Notes: generated by a model from the letters alone, not told the origin. A stretch of 64,000 nt of DNA from Nocardia ninae NBRC 108245 (GCF_007990755.1 NZ_BJXA01000012.1:1-64000); one strand, 5' to 3'; shown: positions 34,934-46,519, counted from the stretch's first letter. A program made the numbers and translations.

Positions 34934-37045
34934 GTGACCCATCCCTGGGGCGACGGCTCGGATACGGAGGCGCCGACGGCAATCAACGCTGGGGTCACCC
35001 TCGTCGAGGGCTCGACCTTCTGCATCAGCGACGTCAACGGCGCGATCACGCCGAATCGCGCGGCGGGCTTGTTCGTTCGCGACACCAGGGTGCTGTCGTA
35101 CTGGCGGCTCACTGTCGACGGACTGGAACCGCAACCGCTCACCGTGCGCTACGACGAGCCGTACAGCGCGACGTTGCTGGCCCGGACCGCGCCGCGGGCG
35201 GGCACCGCCGACAGCACCGCGCTGGTGATCATCGGCAGGCATGTCGGCGACGGCATGCGTGAGGACCTGGTGGTGCGCAACCTGTCCAGCGTGCCGTTCG
35301 ACTGCACGATCAGGTTGGAACTGGACGCCGATTTCGCCGATCTGTTCGAGGTGAAGGAGGGGCGCACCGGCCGCGAACAGGTGATGGTCACGGCGGCGCG
35401 GGCGACGGACGGCGCTATCCAGATCAGCCGCGAAGAGCTCGGCATGGCGGTGACCGTCAGTGGCAGCTCGGCCACCGCGACGGGCCGCGAACTGTGCTGG
35501 CAGGTAAGCCTTCCCGGACGTGGGGAATGGTCCACCTGCATCGAGTACCTGCCCGCCCTCGGCACCGATATCGCACCGCCGCGCTACCCCTGCGGCACGC
35601 CGGTGAACCGCAGCGCGCCGGCACAGCGGTTGCGCGAGTGGTACGCCAACTCGCCGACCGTGCACACCGAGGACGAAACCCTCGCCTCCGTGCTGCAACG
35701 CACCCTGACCGACCTCGGCGCGCTGCGCATCTTCGACCCGGACCACCCCGAACGCGCGGTGGTGGCCGCGGGCGCGCCCTGGTTCATGGCGCTGTTCGGC
35801 CGGGACTCGCTCCTCACCTCCTGGATGGTGCTGCCGCTGGATCGCAGGCTGGCCGTCGGCACGCTGCAGAGCCTGGCCGATCTCCAGGGCAAGAAACTGC
35901 ACGCGACAACCGAGGAGCAGCCGGGCCGGATCCCGCACGAGGTGCGCTTCGGCCGGGCGGCCACGCTGCTGCTCGGTGGCGGCACCGCCTATTACGGCAC
36001 CGCCGACGCCACGCCGCTGTTCGTCATGCTGCTCGGCGAGTTGTACCGGTGGGGGCTGGACGCGCGGATCCGCGACGAACTGCTGCCGCACGCCGATCGC
36101 GCGCTGGAATGGATCGAGCGCTACGGCGACGCGGACGGCGACGGTTTCGTCGAATACCAGTGCGCCGCCGAACACGGCCTGGCCAACCAGGGCTGGAAGG
36201 ACTCCTGGGACGGGGTGAACTTCGCCGACGGCACGCTGCCCGAGGCGCCCATCGCGCTGGCCGAGGTGCAGGGTTACGTCTACGCGGCGTATCTCGCACG
36301 GGCCACGCTCGCCGCGGGTAGCGGCGACCACCAAGCCGCGGAGCGCTGGCGAGGCAAGGCCGCACAGTTGAAAACCGCGTTCAACGAGGCGTTCTGGCTG
36401 CCCGACAAAGGCTGGTACGCGATCGGCCTGGACCGGGACAAGCGACCGATCGACGCGCTCAGTTCCAATATCGGGCACTGCCTGTGGACCGGCATCATCG
36501 ACGACGACAAGGCCGCGCGGGTCGCCGACCACCTGCTCTCGCCGGAGATGTTCAGCGGCTGGGGGATCCGCACGCTCGCCACCTCGATGGGCGCCTACAA
36601 CCCGGTCAGCTATCACAACGGCTCGGTGTGGCCGCACGACAACGCGATCTGCGCCGCCGGTCTGATGCGCTACGGCTTCACCGACCACGCGAACCGGGTG
36701 GTCTCCGCCGTGCTCGACGCCTCGACCCGCTTCGGCTACCGGCTGCCCGAACTCTTCTGCGGATTCGATCGCGCCGAGTTCGACATCCCCGTGCCCTATC
36801 CGACGTCGTGTTCGCCGCAGGCCTGGGCGGCTGCCGCACCGTTGCTGTTTTTGCGTACCCTGTTGAGACTGGAACCGAGTGTTCCGGAGGGGGTGCTGTC
36901 GGTCGCACCGGTGGTCCCCGCTCGCTATCTGCCGCTACGCGTGGGCGGACTGCGGGTCGGCTCGAATGTGCTGTCGGTCACGGTCGACGCTGAGGGCTGG
37001 CAGGTCTGCGGTTTGTCCGGCGACCTGCGGCGGACCGAGCACTGA
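34934..37045 (+). CDS. Glycogen debranching-type glycosidase (amylo-alpha-1,6-glucosidase family)
   Basis: A 703-aa two-domain protein. An N-terminal glycogen-debranching beta domain (about residues 18-215, with TFCISDVNGAI and GLFVRDTRVLSYWRL) is joined to an (alpha/alpha)6-barrel like that of GH15/GH63-type enzymes. The barrel shows WFMALFGRDSLLTSWM, QGWKDSWDGV and GWGIRTLA, which in relatives carry the catalytic acids. It should hydrolyse alpha-glucosidic bonds in a storage or compatible sugar. It is co-directional with the GT4 gene, though a long palindrome separates them and takes up the place of a ribosome site, so its translation start (GTG 34934) is less certain. Confidence 0.88.
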   Translation: MTHPWGDGSDTEAPTAINAGVTLVEGSTFCISDVNGAITPNRAAGLFVRDTRVLSYWRLTVDGLEPQPLTVRYDEPYSATLLARTAPRAGTADSTALVIIGRHVGDGMREDLVVRNLSSVPFDCTIRLELDADFADLFEVKEGRTGREQVMVTAARATDGAIQISREELGMAVTVSGSSATATGRELCWQVSLPGRGEWSTCIEYLPALGTDIAPPRYPCGTPVNRSAPAQRLREWYANSPTVHTEDETLASVLQRTLTDLGALRIFDPDHPERAVVAAGAPWFMALFGRDSLLTSWMVLPLDRRLAVGTLQSLADLQGKKLHATTEEQPGRIPHEVRFGRAATLLLGGGTAYYGTADATPLFVMLLGELYRWGLDARIRDELLPHADRALEWIERYGDADGDGFVEYQCAAEHGLANQGWKDSWDGVNFADGTLPEAPIALAEVQGYVYAAYLARATLAAGSGDHQAAERWRGKAAQLKTAFNEAFWLPDKGWYAIGLDRDKRPIDALSSNIGHCLWTGIIDDDKAARVADHLLSPEMFSGWGIRTLATSMGAYNPVSYHNGSVWPHDNAICAAGLMRYGFTDHANRVVSAVLDASTRFGYRLPELFCGFDRAEFDIPVPYPTSCSPQAWAAAAPLLFLRTLLRLEPSVPEGVLSVAPVVPARYLPLRVGGLRVGSNVLSVTVDAEGWQVCGLSGDLRRTEH

Positions 37046-37207
37046 GCCTGGCGGAACCCACCGCGATATCGCCGGCGCGAGCGCCGTTGTAGCTGGTACA
37101 CCTCGCGCGAGCGAAACTTGTCGGTGGGCGCGTTTAGCATGACGGCCGGATACGTCTGGACGCCGTTTGTCGGTTCATCTGAACACGATCGAGAAGGGAA
37201 ACACCTG

Positions 37208-40246
<3,039 letters not shown>

Positions 40247-40257
40247 GTACACCGCGA

Positions 40258-40286
40258 TCGCGCCCCGACGAATAGCCGGGGCGCGA
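40258..40286 (+). terminator. Terminator hairpin after uvrA
   Basis: A perfect 10-bp G+C-rich stem (40258-40267 with 40277-40286) and 9-nt loop lie 12 bp past the uvrA stop. Confidence 0.7.
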
Positions 40287-40396
40287 CCGTTGTTTACGCC
40301 CATCCGTCGGTCGGCGCCCGGTACTCGTCGGTGTCCGGAAACGCTCGCAACGCTGGCCCGGCCGTGCGCGAATCACGTTGTGCCGGAACTGCTTTC

Positions 40397-40684
40397 TCAG
40401 TACTCCCGCGCCGGATCCGGGCTCATCCGCCCGGCAGCTATCAACACCTGCCGGGCGGCCGCCTTCCGTGGGCAGTCCTGTATCCGGCATCCGCGATGCC
40501 GCTGCATAGTCCAATGCGCATCGGACACGGTCAGCGGCTGGTCAGGCGCGTCGTGCGGACCGGGTCCGGTGCCGTGGGACTCGACACGCCGACGCTCAGC
40601 TCTCCATTCGGCCTGAACGCGGTCCACGATCTCTTGCACGGACATGCCGTCCGGCTCGGCCTCCCGCCACCAGTTGAACCCCAC
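40397..40684 (-). CDS. Small hypothetical protein beside the XRE regulator
   Basis: A 95-aa protein. The GTG at 40684 has AGGGG eight bases upstream; the frame is open further but that part is proline-rich and unlikely. It begins GFNWWREAEPDGMSVQEIVD, has the helix RVQAEWRAERRR, and ends with a Cys/His-containing HWTMQRHRGCRIQDCPRKAA. I recall small proteins ending in a similar CPRKAAA block near XRE regulators in Nocardia, but no function is known. It is divergent from the XRE gene at 40956, and the two may work as a pair, as XRE and DUF397 proteins do in Streptomyces (inference). Confidence 0.55.
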   Translation of the reverse strand: MGFNWWREAEPDGMSVQEIVDRVQAEWRAERRRVESHGTGPGPHDAPDQPLTVSDAHWTMQRHRGCRIQDCPRKAAARQVLIAAGRMSPDPAREY

Positions 40685-40883
40685 CGCTGCCACCCCTGTC
40701 GTCGAGTCGGGACACGTCCTGCACCTGGCGAATGCACGGCTGGCCCCAAGGATCGGGCTTTGGCAGGTGCGGGTGTCCTGCGGTAAAGCTTGGTCGTCGG
40801 GCTGTGCCGATCGCAGTGGCAACGGTGGTGGCATCGGATTCTGGCGCGCCTGTGCCGCCGCCCGCCGCTTCGCCCGCGCCAGG

Positions 40884-40907
40884 GGTAGTGGCATCGGTAG
40901 TGGCATC
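40884..40907. repeat. Exact 12-bp tandem repeat in the divergent promoter
   Basis: GGTAGTGGCATC occurs twice head to tail (40884-40895, 40896-40907), with a near copy (GGTGGTGGCATC) some 60 bp upstream. It lies 50 bp before the XRE start and could be its operator. Confidence 0.45.
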
Positions 40908-40955
40908 AGGGCGACGATCACGCCGCACGCCGCGCGTCCCTGGAATGATCGATCT

Positions 40956-42086
40956 ATGAGCAGCAGTACCGGACATCTCATCCGGGAACTTCGTCTGGCC
41001 AAGGGCTGGTCACAAGGCAGGCTCGCCGATGAACTATGTCACCGCTCTGGAGCCAACATAAGTCGTGAATACATTTCTCGCCGTTGGGAATCTGGTGCGA
41101 CCGAACCGTCGCCATTCTGGCTGGCGCACTTGGCCGCTGTGCTGGATTGTCCGACCGAACTGTTGGCGGCCGATGTGGATCGGCGCGAATTCCTGTCTCA
41201 TCTCGGGGCGACGGCGGTCGCACCAGTGGTGGCGTCCGAGCTTTTGGCGCAAGGGTTTTCGGCGCGGCTGCACGCCACCGGGCCTGATGTCGAGGCATGG
41301 GAAGACCGGCTGGTCACCTACGGGACCGACTACATGAGCATGGGCGCGGCCGACATCCAACGCCGGTTGGCCGCCGATCTCGTTGTCCTGCAGCAACAAC
41401 TGGACACACCGCGCCTCTGGGCGGTCGCCGCGCGGCTGATGACGCTCTACGCGAAGACCTACCCGGGTTCGGATGGCAATAAGGCCGTGAACTGGTATCG
41501 GATGGCTGCCGAAGCCGCCGACCGATCGGGGGATACGGCTATGCGCGTCTGGGTACGCGGTCGCGCCGCCATCGCGCTCGGCTATGAAGGTGCCGCCTTA
41601 CCCACGGCGCATATGTTCGCCGACCAGGCCCTCGGCATCACCGACCGGCCGAGCCTGGGCAGGCTCAATGCCACCTGGGGCAAATCGCACGCGGCGGCAG
41701 TGCAGGGCGACACCGGTACCGCCCGCCGATTGATCGCGGACGGCCGCAGAGCATTTGATCGGTCCGGATCCGATGAGCAGACATCCGACTATGCGGTGCC
41801 CTGGTGGCGTGTGAATGTCTTTCTGTCCCTTCTCGCCGCGCGTCTCGGTGACGAACGCACCGCAGTACGCGCCCAAGATGACGCGCACGCCGAACTCCCC
41901 GCGACCTTGCCCCGCTTCGCCACCCACCTCGCGATGCATCGCGGCTTGATGCTGGTTCGTGCCGGCGACAAACCCGAAGGTGTCCGCCTGGCCCGCGCGG
42001 CCTTGAATGCCCTACCGCCAGAAAAACATTCACTGACGCTGCGCATGCTGATGGACGAGATCGCCGGTAGCGACACCGCCGTGTGA
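40956..42086 (+). CDS. XRE-family regulator with helical repeat domain
   Basis: A 376-aa protein with an N-terminal Cro/C1-type helix-turn-helix (residues 5-60, LIRELRLAKGWSQGRLADEL then SREYISRRWESG) and a long all-helical C-terminal part of TPR-like repeats (for example LWAVAARLMTLYAKTYPGSD). Such proteins are plentiful in Nocardia and Streptomyces and often pair with a small partner. The ATG at 40956 follows an AT-rich stretch without a ribosome site, so the mRNA may be leaderless. It is divergent from the small Cys/His protein gene. The signal it senses is unknown. Confidence 0.88.
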   Translation: MSSSTGHLIRELRLAKGWSQGRLADELCHRSGANISREYISRRWESGATEPSPFWLAHLAAVLDCPTELLAADVDRREFLSHLGATAVAPVVASELLAQGFSARLHATGPDVEAWEDRLVTYGTDYMSMGAADIQRRLAADLVVLQQQLDTPRLWAVAARLMTLYAKTYPGSDGNKAVNWYRMAAEAADRSGDTAMRVWVRGRAAIALGYEGAALPTAHMFADQALGITDRPSLGRLNATWGKSHAAAVQGDTGTARRLIADGRRAFDRSGSDEQTSDYAVPWWRVNVFLSLLAARLGDERTAVRAQDDAHAELPATLPRFATHLAMHRGLMLVRAGDKPEGVRLARAALNALPPEKHSLTLRMLMDEIAGSDTAV

Positions 42087-42164
42087 TGAAACGATTTGTG
42101 GCGCAATGGCAGTTACTACAATGATTTAGCAGTACTATTTGTCGGGGAATTGCTTTCTGTGTCA

Positions 42165-42192
42165 GGGGGATTGGGGAGGGGTGGGCTGGGGG
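42165..42192 (+). promoter_or_regulatory. G-quadruplex-forming tract
   Basis: Five G runs in 28 bases (G5-ATT-G4-A-G4-T-G3-CT-G5) lie on the coding strand about 60 bp before the secreted-protein gene; more G runs follow at 42207 and 42221. The short loops predict a stable quadruplex in DNA or in the 5-prime leader. Confidence 0.6.
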
Positions 42193-42253
42193 TTTTGGAG
42201 TCCCCAGTTGGGGGCGTTCGCTGGGGGTGATTGTTGTGTTTTCATGGGGAAGT

Positions 42254-43087
42254 ATGAATCTTATTCGTCGGGCTGCGGCTCGGTATCTTGTTTCGGGTGT
42301 AATCGCTACGGTGGCAATGGGTTTCGTTGCGTTGCCGAGTTCTTTCGCGGAGCCGGGGCCGCCGGGGGTGACGGCTCCGCCGGGTGCGCCGAGTACGCAA
42401 CCGGTACCGCTGGAGCCGGATCAGCAGTCGCGGGTGTATTTCAAAATTCCGGTGGCCAATGAATTCGTGCGGATGCAGACGCGGTTCACGGTTCCGCCGA
42501 AACCGGCGCGGGTGGGGACGATGTTTTTGTGGCCCGGGCTCGAGCCTCGGGAAGGGGGGAGGAATTACTACCCGATCGGGCTGGGTGTGCTGCAGCCGGT
42601 GCTGACGTGGGGTCCGGCCTGCGCGCCGGTGCAGCAGCCGCCGACGTACTCGACGTGGTGGATTTCCGGGCAGTACGTCAACGTGTATTCGAATGATCCG
42701 CGCTACCGCGGGTGCCACTCGGGGCGCGCGATGTCGGTACAGGTGGGGGAGGTGCTGGAGATGGACATCGCCCTGGACCAGTCGACCGGCCTGTGGACGC
42801 AAACCATTACGGGACAAGCGGGTTCGGTGCGCTACTCGATCAATCTGCGCAAGCAAGCCCAGAATATGGCGTTGTTCGCGATCGAACCGTGGGACAACGC
42901 GCGACTCGCCAATCGGCTGGTGTTCTCCGACACCACGCTCACCTTCCGTGACGAAGCCGCGCAGAGCTGCCTGAACCCGGAACTCACCTACACCGGAACG
43001 GGCGGCACCATCTCCCCGCCGACCGTCGACGGGCGCCGCTGCCACATCGACACCGTCACCGTCAACGTCCCGAGGAGTGCGGCCTAA
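42254..43087 (+). CDS. Secreted protein of unknown function
   Basis: A 277-aa protein with a clear Sec signal peptide (basic NLIRRAAAR, hydrophobic YLVSGVIATVAMGFVAL, likely cut after SFA at residue 32), followed by a proline-rich linker. The mature part is predicted beta-rich with many Trp, Tyr and Pro (GTMFLWPGLEP, YYPIGLGVLQPVLTWG, TYSTWWISGQYVNVYSNDP), a pattern like concanavalin-type beta-sandwich secreted proteins; this is only an impression. Three or four Cys residues could form disulphides. The ATG at 42254 has GGGGAAG very close upstream; an upstream in-frame start is possible. A G-rich tract in the leader may control expression. Confidence 0.65.
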   Translation: MNLIRRAAARYLVSGVIATVAMGFVALPSSFAEPGPPGVTAPPGAPSTQPVPLEPDQQSRVYFKIPVANEFVRMQTRFTVPPKPARVGTMFLWPGLEPREGGRNYYPIGLGVLQPVLTWGPACAPVQQPPTYSTWWISGQYVNVYSNDPRYRGCHSGRAMSVQVGEVLEMDIALDQSTGLWTQTITGQAGSVRYSINLRKQAQNMALFAIEPWDNARLANRLVFSDTTLTFRDEAAQSCLNPELTYTGTGGTISPPTVDGRRCHIDTVTVNVPRSAA

Positions 43088-43148
43088 CCGCTTCTGCTGG
43101 TGGCGAAATCGGTTCCCGCCCGCGGGGGTGCGGCTCTACCGTGACGGC

Positions 43149-43940
43149 ATGCATTCACCGATCACGGGCACCGCCGCAGGCGTGCCGTTCACCGCGCTGC
43201 CGCCGACCGGCGACGCCCCCGCGCCGCTGATCGTCACCTGGCACATGCTGGACGCGCCGAGGTCGGACGCGGCGTTCGCCGCCGCGTTGCCGATGGACGG
43301 TCTGCCCGCGTGGCGGGTGCATCTCGGTATGCCGATGTGCGGGGCACGGATGGTCGACGGCAGCATGGACGCCGGGCTGGCATTGATACGCGAGGACGTG
43401 CTGATGTCGTTTCTGCACGCGTTCGTCCAGCAGGCGACCGAGGAGTTCCCGGCCGCGCTGGCGTCGATCCGGGAGCAGCTGCCGGTCGGCGACGGCCCGA
43501 TCGGCGTGCTCGGTGGCTCCCTGGGTGGCGCCGTCGCGCTGCGGGTCCTCGCCGAAACCGAGACGCCGATCTTCGCGGGCGCCGTCGTGAACGCCGCCAT
43601 CCGGATGCGGTCCGTCGTGGACCTGTTCCCCGGCGACTATCCGTACGACGCCGAGTCCGAGAAAGCCGTCGACAGTTTGGATTTCATCGCCAAGGCGGGT
43701 CTCCTCGCCGGCCGCGCACCGCTGCTGGTGGTCAGTGGCGAGGAGGATCATCCCGCGTTGCGTGCCGATGCGTTGCAGCTCGTCGACGCGGTCGGCGACG
43801 GGGCCGAACTGCTGTCGATCCCCGGTTTGGCGCACCCACTCGCCGAAGAGCCCGGCATCGAACCCGCACCCCAGCTGCCGACGGCCCGCGCGGTGGACGC
43901 AGGCCTGACCGAATGGTTCCGACGCCAGCTCGGCGGCTGA
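43149..43940 (+). CDS. Alpha/beta hydrolase
   Basis: A 263-aa hydrolase. The nucleophile elbow is GVLGGSLGGAVAL (Ser in GGSLGG), the acid lies after PLLVVSGEEDHPALR, and the catalytic His is in LSIPGLAHPLAEE. It is probably an esterase or dienelactone-hydrolase-like enzyme without a signal peptide. The ATG at 43149 has no ribosome site but a TACCGT-like -10 seven bases away, so a leaderless transcript is possible. It is followed by a degenerate tandem repeat and a terminator hairpin. The substrate is unknown. Confidence 0.82.
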   Translation: MHSPITGTAAGVPFTALPPTGDAPAPLIVTWHMLDAPRSDAAFAAALPMDGLPAWRVHLGMPMCGARMVDGSMDAGLALIREDVLMSFLHAFVQQATEEFPAALASIREQLPVGDGPIGVLGGSLGGAVALRVLAETETPIFAGAVVNAAIRMRSVVDLFPGDYPYDAESEKAVDSLDFIAKAGLLAGRAPLLVVSGEEDHPALRADALQLVDAVGDGAELLSIPGLAHPLAEEPGIEPAPQLPTARAVDAGLTEWFRRQLGG

Positions 43941-43944
43941 ACCG

Positions 43945-44302
43945 CACCGGCTATCTGGAAGCGCCCCCGGTTCTCGGGACCGCAGGTAGGCACCGGCTAT
44001 CGGGCCCTGCGCCCGTTCTCGGGAACTGCGGGTAGGCATCAGCTGTCGGCCCGCGCGCCGGTTCCCGGGACCCGCGTAGTACCAGCTGTCGGTCCGCGCG
44101 CCCGTGCTCGGGTTCGCAGGTCGGGCGGGTTTGGGTGCCGTGGCGGTTGTCGGGGTTCGCAGGTAGACGCCGGTTGTCGGGGAAGCGCGCCGGTTCTCGG
44201 GTTCGCAGGTTGCGCGGATCCTCTGGCGCCGCGCCGGTTCTCGGGGTCTGAATGTAGGCGCGCCGGTTGCTGACTCCCGCACCAGTTCTCGGGATCCGCA
44301 CT
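43945..44302. repeat. Degenerate tandem repeat, eight units of 42-48 bp
   Basis: The block CGCGCCGGTTCTCGGG...TCGCAGGTAGGC recurs about eight times; copies of the GTTCTCGGG core start at 43970, 44015, 44061, 44104, 44146, 44193, 44237 and 44285. Units have drifted, with some core bases changed. No protein reads through it convincingly. It lies between two convergent hydrolase genes. Confidence 0.75.
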
Positions 44303-44336
44303 GACTTCAGGGGCCCTGATCGGTGCGGATCCCGAG
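44288..44336. terminator. Long hairpin between convergent genes
   Basis: A perfect 14-bp inverted repeat (44288-44301 with 44323-44336) encloses an inner TCAGGG-G-CCCTGA palindrome. It starts in the last tandem-repeat unit and ends 11 bp from the stop of the minus-strand hydrolase. Confidence 0.75.
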
Positions 44337-44347
44337 TGAGGGTGCGG

Positions 44348-45067
44348 CTATTCCGCTGTTCGGTTGGCCACCGTGTGGAGGAGGTCGGCTAGTTCTTTCG
44401 GCTTGGACCACATGGGCCAGTGGCCGGTGGGGAGGTCGATGTATTCGGCATCGATGCGGGTGAGTTCGGCGAAGTCGGGGACTTCGCCGCTGTCGCGGAA
44501 CTTCTTGGCGAGTTCGGCGGTGATGCTGTTGCAGATGATGGTGGTCGGTATCGAGAGGCGCGCGGGGGAGTCGCTGAGTTCCAGGGGGCCGGCGGCGATG
44601 GTGGTCGGTTCGCCGAGGGCTCGTTCGCGGAAGCGATCCAGCGCGGCCTCGTCCAAGCCGTCGAGGCTGTTGCCGGTCTCTTCCAGTTGCGGCCAGTCGG
44701 GGAGCAACCATTCGGGGCCGAGTTCGGCGAGTGCGGGGTTGATGGCGAAGCCGGCGGGCAGGGGAGCGGAGTCGACGTAGATCGCGCGGTGGAAGCGGTC
44801 CGGCGCGCGGTCGGTGGCGAGGTAGGCGGGGGCGGCACCGCCGGAGTGCGCGACGAGCACGGCGGTTTCCGCGGCCGGGACGGCGTCGATGATCGCCTGT
44901 GCTTGCGTTTCCAGTGTGGCCGAAAGCCGTTCGGGGTCGGCGGGATCCAGGCCCGGCAGGGTGAGTGCTCGTACTTCGTTGCCGCGCCCGCTCAGGTCGG
45001 CGGCGACCTCGTCCCAGGCCCAAGCGCCGAGCCAGAATCCGGGGACAAGAACTATCCGTGTAGCCAT
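44348..45067 (-). CDS. Alpha/beta hydrolase (salicylate esterase-like)
   Basis: A 239-aa hydrolase starting IVLVPGFWLGAWAWDEVAAD, the oxyanion-hole strand of the EstC/methyl-salicylate-esterase-like group. The nucleophile elbow is VLVAHSGGAAPAY, with Ser in AHSGG, and DLPTGHWPMWSKP supplies the catalytic His. It is divergent from the helix-turn-helix regulator at 45176, and a 43-bp palindrome lies between their starts, so it is probably under that regulator's control, together with the second hydrolase at 45604. The substrate is unknown. Confidence 0.87.
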   Translation of the reverse strand: MATRIVLVPGFWLGAWAWDEVAADLSGRGNEVRALTLPGLDPADPERLSATLETQAQAIIDAVPAAETAVLVAHSGGAAPAYLATDRAPDRFHRAIYVDSAPLPAGFAINPALAELGPEWLLPDWPQLEETGNSLDGLDEAALDRFRERALGEPTTIAAGPLELSDSPARLSIPTTIICNSITAELAKKFRDSGEVPDFAELTRIDAEYIDLPTGHWPMWSKPKELADLLHTVANRTAE

Positions 45068-45125
45068 GGGCTTACCTTGCCCTACCGCGTCGGCATCCGC
45101 GAGGCGGCCTATGCTTCCCTATTTT

Positions 45126-45168
45126 CCTTAAACACCCCTATTGTGCAGAAACATAAGGATGTTTAAGG
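45126..45168. promoter_or_regulatory. 43-bp palindromic operator in divergent promoter
   Basis: CCTTAAACA (45126-45134) is matched by TGTTTAAGG (45160-45168), and 13 of 15 arm positions pair around centre 45147. It is AT-rich, 7 bp before the regulator's start and 58 bp from the divergent hydrolase start, so it is very likely the regulator's binding site. Confidence 0.7.
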
Positions 45169-45175
45169 TAGTTGA

Positions 45176-45607
45176 GTGAATGATCGCCTCTACTCCGTGG
45201 AACAGGTCGCCGAACGCCTCGGCCTGCACGTCCGCACCATCCGCAATTACGTGCGCGACGGGCGGCTCACCGCGGTCCGCATCGGTAAGCAGTACCGGAT
45301 CGCGCACGAGGATCTGGAAGCCTTCACCGGCCGTCCGGTGCCCGCGCCGCTGCGGGAGACGGTCGAGCGGCAGCGGCACGTCGAGGTGTCGAGCATCGTT
45401 CAGGTCGACGCTGTCGATCCAGGTATGGCCGATCGACTGAGCACGTTGCTGATGGGCGCGGCCAACACCCGGTCCTCTGGTGACGAGCCGCTGCGCATCG
45501 AGACGATGTACGACGCGGAGCGGGCGCGGCTGAAAGTCATTGTCCTGGGCGGACTTGCGGATACGGCACGGCTGTTCGACTACATGGAAGGGGTGCTCGC
45601 ATCATGA
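45176..45607 (+). CDS. Excisionase/MerR-type helix-turn-helix regulator
   Basis: A 143-aa protein. The N-terminal winged helix (residues 3-52, LYSVEQVAERLGLHVRTIRN then GRLTAVRIGKQYRIAHEDLE) is of the excisionase (HTH_17) type. The C-terminal 90 residues (IVQVDAVDPGMADRLSTLLM, LKVIVLGGLADTARLFDYME) form an alpha/beta sensor-like domain I do not recognise. It starts with GTG at 45176. Its stop overlaps the start of the hydrolase at 45604 (ATGA), so the two are co-expressed. It probably represses itself, that hydrolase and the divergent one through the palindrome at 45126-45168. Confidence 0.85.
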   Translation: MNDRLYSVEQVAERLGLHVRTIRNYVRDGRLTAVRIGKQYRIAHEDLEAFTGRPVPAPLRETVERQRHVEVSSIVQVDAVDPGMADRLSTLLMGAANTRSSGDEPLRIETMYDAERARLKVIVLGGLADTARLFDYMEGVLAS

Positions 45608-46476
45608 GCGAGCAAAAGATCTACAAATCCGAGAAAGGCGCGAGCGAGATCCAGCAGCGCTACGCGGAACTACTGAAGACCTGGCCGGTACCGGCCGAGC
45701 ACCTGCGCGTGCCGACCCGTGAGGGGGAGACCTTCGTCGTGGCGTCCGGCCCGCAGGTCGCGCCACCGCTTCTGCTGCTGCACGGGTCAGGGGCGAACAC
45801 GACGATGTGGCGCGGCGACATCGCGTCCTGGGCAACACATTTCCGCACCTACGCGATCGACATCATCGGTGAGCCCGGCGGCAGTGCGCCGTCGCGCCCG
45901 CCGCTCGACTCCGATCGGCTCGCGCAATGGCTCGACGATGTGCTGGAAGGCCTTGGGCTCAGCACGATTTCGGTCGTGGCGACGTCGCTCGGCGGCTGGG
46001 TGGCGCTCGACTACGCCATTCGCCGACCGGAACGGATAACCCGGCTCGCCTTGCTGTGCCCCGGCGGCATCGGCGCGCAGAAGATGGGCTGGCTACCGAA
46101 AGCCTTGTTCCTGAGCCTCTTCGGACACCGCGGTGTGCGGCGGACCGCCCGCATCATGACCGGCCTGGACGCGCCGCTGACCGAAGAAACCCTGGACGAG
46201 ATCGTGCTGACCTTCACCCAGTTCAAGCCGCGCACCGAGCGACTCCCCATCTTCTCCGACGACGCATTGCGCGGACTGACCATGCCGATGCTGGTGCTGG
46301 TCGGTGCCCGCGACGTCATGATCGACTCCGCGGCCACCGCCGAACGCGTGCGCCGGTGCGTCCCGAACGCGACGGTGCACGTGCTCCCTGACGTCGGCCA
46401 CGCCATCCTCGGCCAGACCGAGGCGGTAGCCGATTTCCTCCTCGAAAGGCGCGCACCCCAGCCCACTCCCTCCTGA
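45604..46476 (+). CDS. Alpha/beta hydrolase
   Basis: A 290-aa hydrolase of the haloperoxidase/esterase group. The oxyanion-hole strand is LLLLHGSGANTTMW, the nucleophile elbow VVATSLGGWVALDYA (Ser in ATSLGG), the acid lies in LVGARDVMIDS and the catalytic His in LPDVGHAIL. It is translationally coupled to the excisionase-type regulator (4-bp overlap), so both respond to the same signal. Its end is 43 bp from the convergent flavin monooxygenase gene. The substrate is unknown. Confidence 0.88.
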   Translation: MSEQKIYKSEKGASEIQQRYAELLKTWPVPAEHLRVPTREGETFVVASGPQVAPPLLLLHGSGANTTMWRGDIASWATHFRTYAIDIIGEPGGSAPSRPPLDSDRLAQWLDDVLEGLGLSTISVVATSLGGWVALDYAIRRPERITRLALLCPGGIGAQKMGWLPKALFLSLFGHRGVRRTARIMTGLDAPLTEETLDEIVLTFTQFKPRTERLPIFSDDALRGLTMPMLVLVGARDVMIDSAATAERVRRCVPNATVHVLPDVGHAILGQTEAVADFLLERRAPQPTPS

Positions 46477-46519
46477 CGCACGTCGGCGGCTTGGGGCACG
46501 CTGTTCTTGCCGCTAGGGG

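Noticed and set aside
43945-44302. Possible CRISPR array
   Set aside because: Repeats are degenerate along their whole length with no unique equal-sized spacers and no cas genes; it is a tandem repeat.
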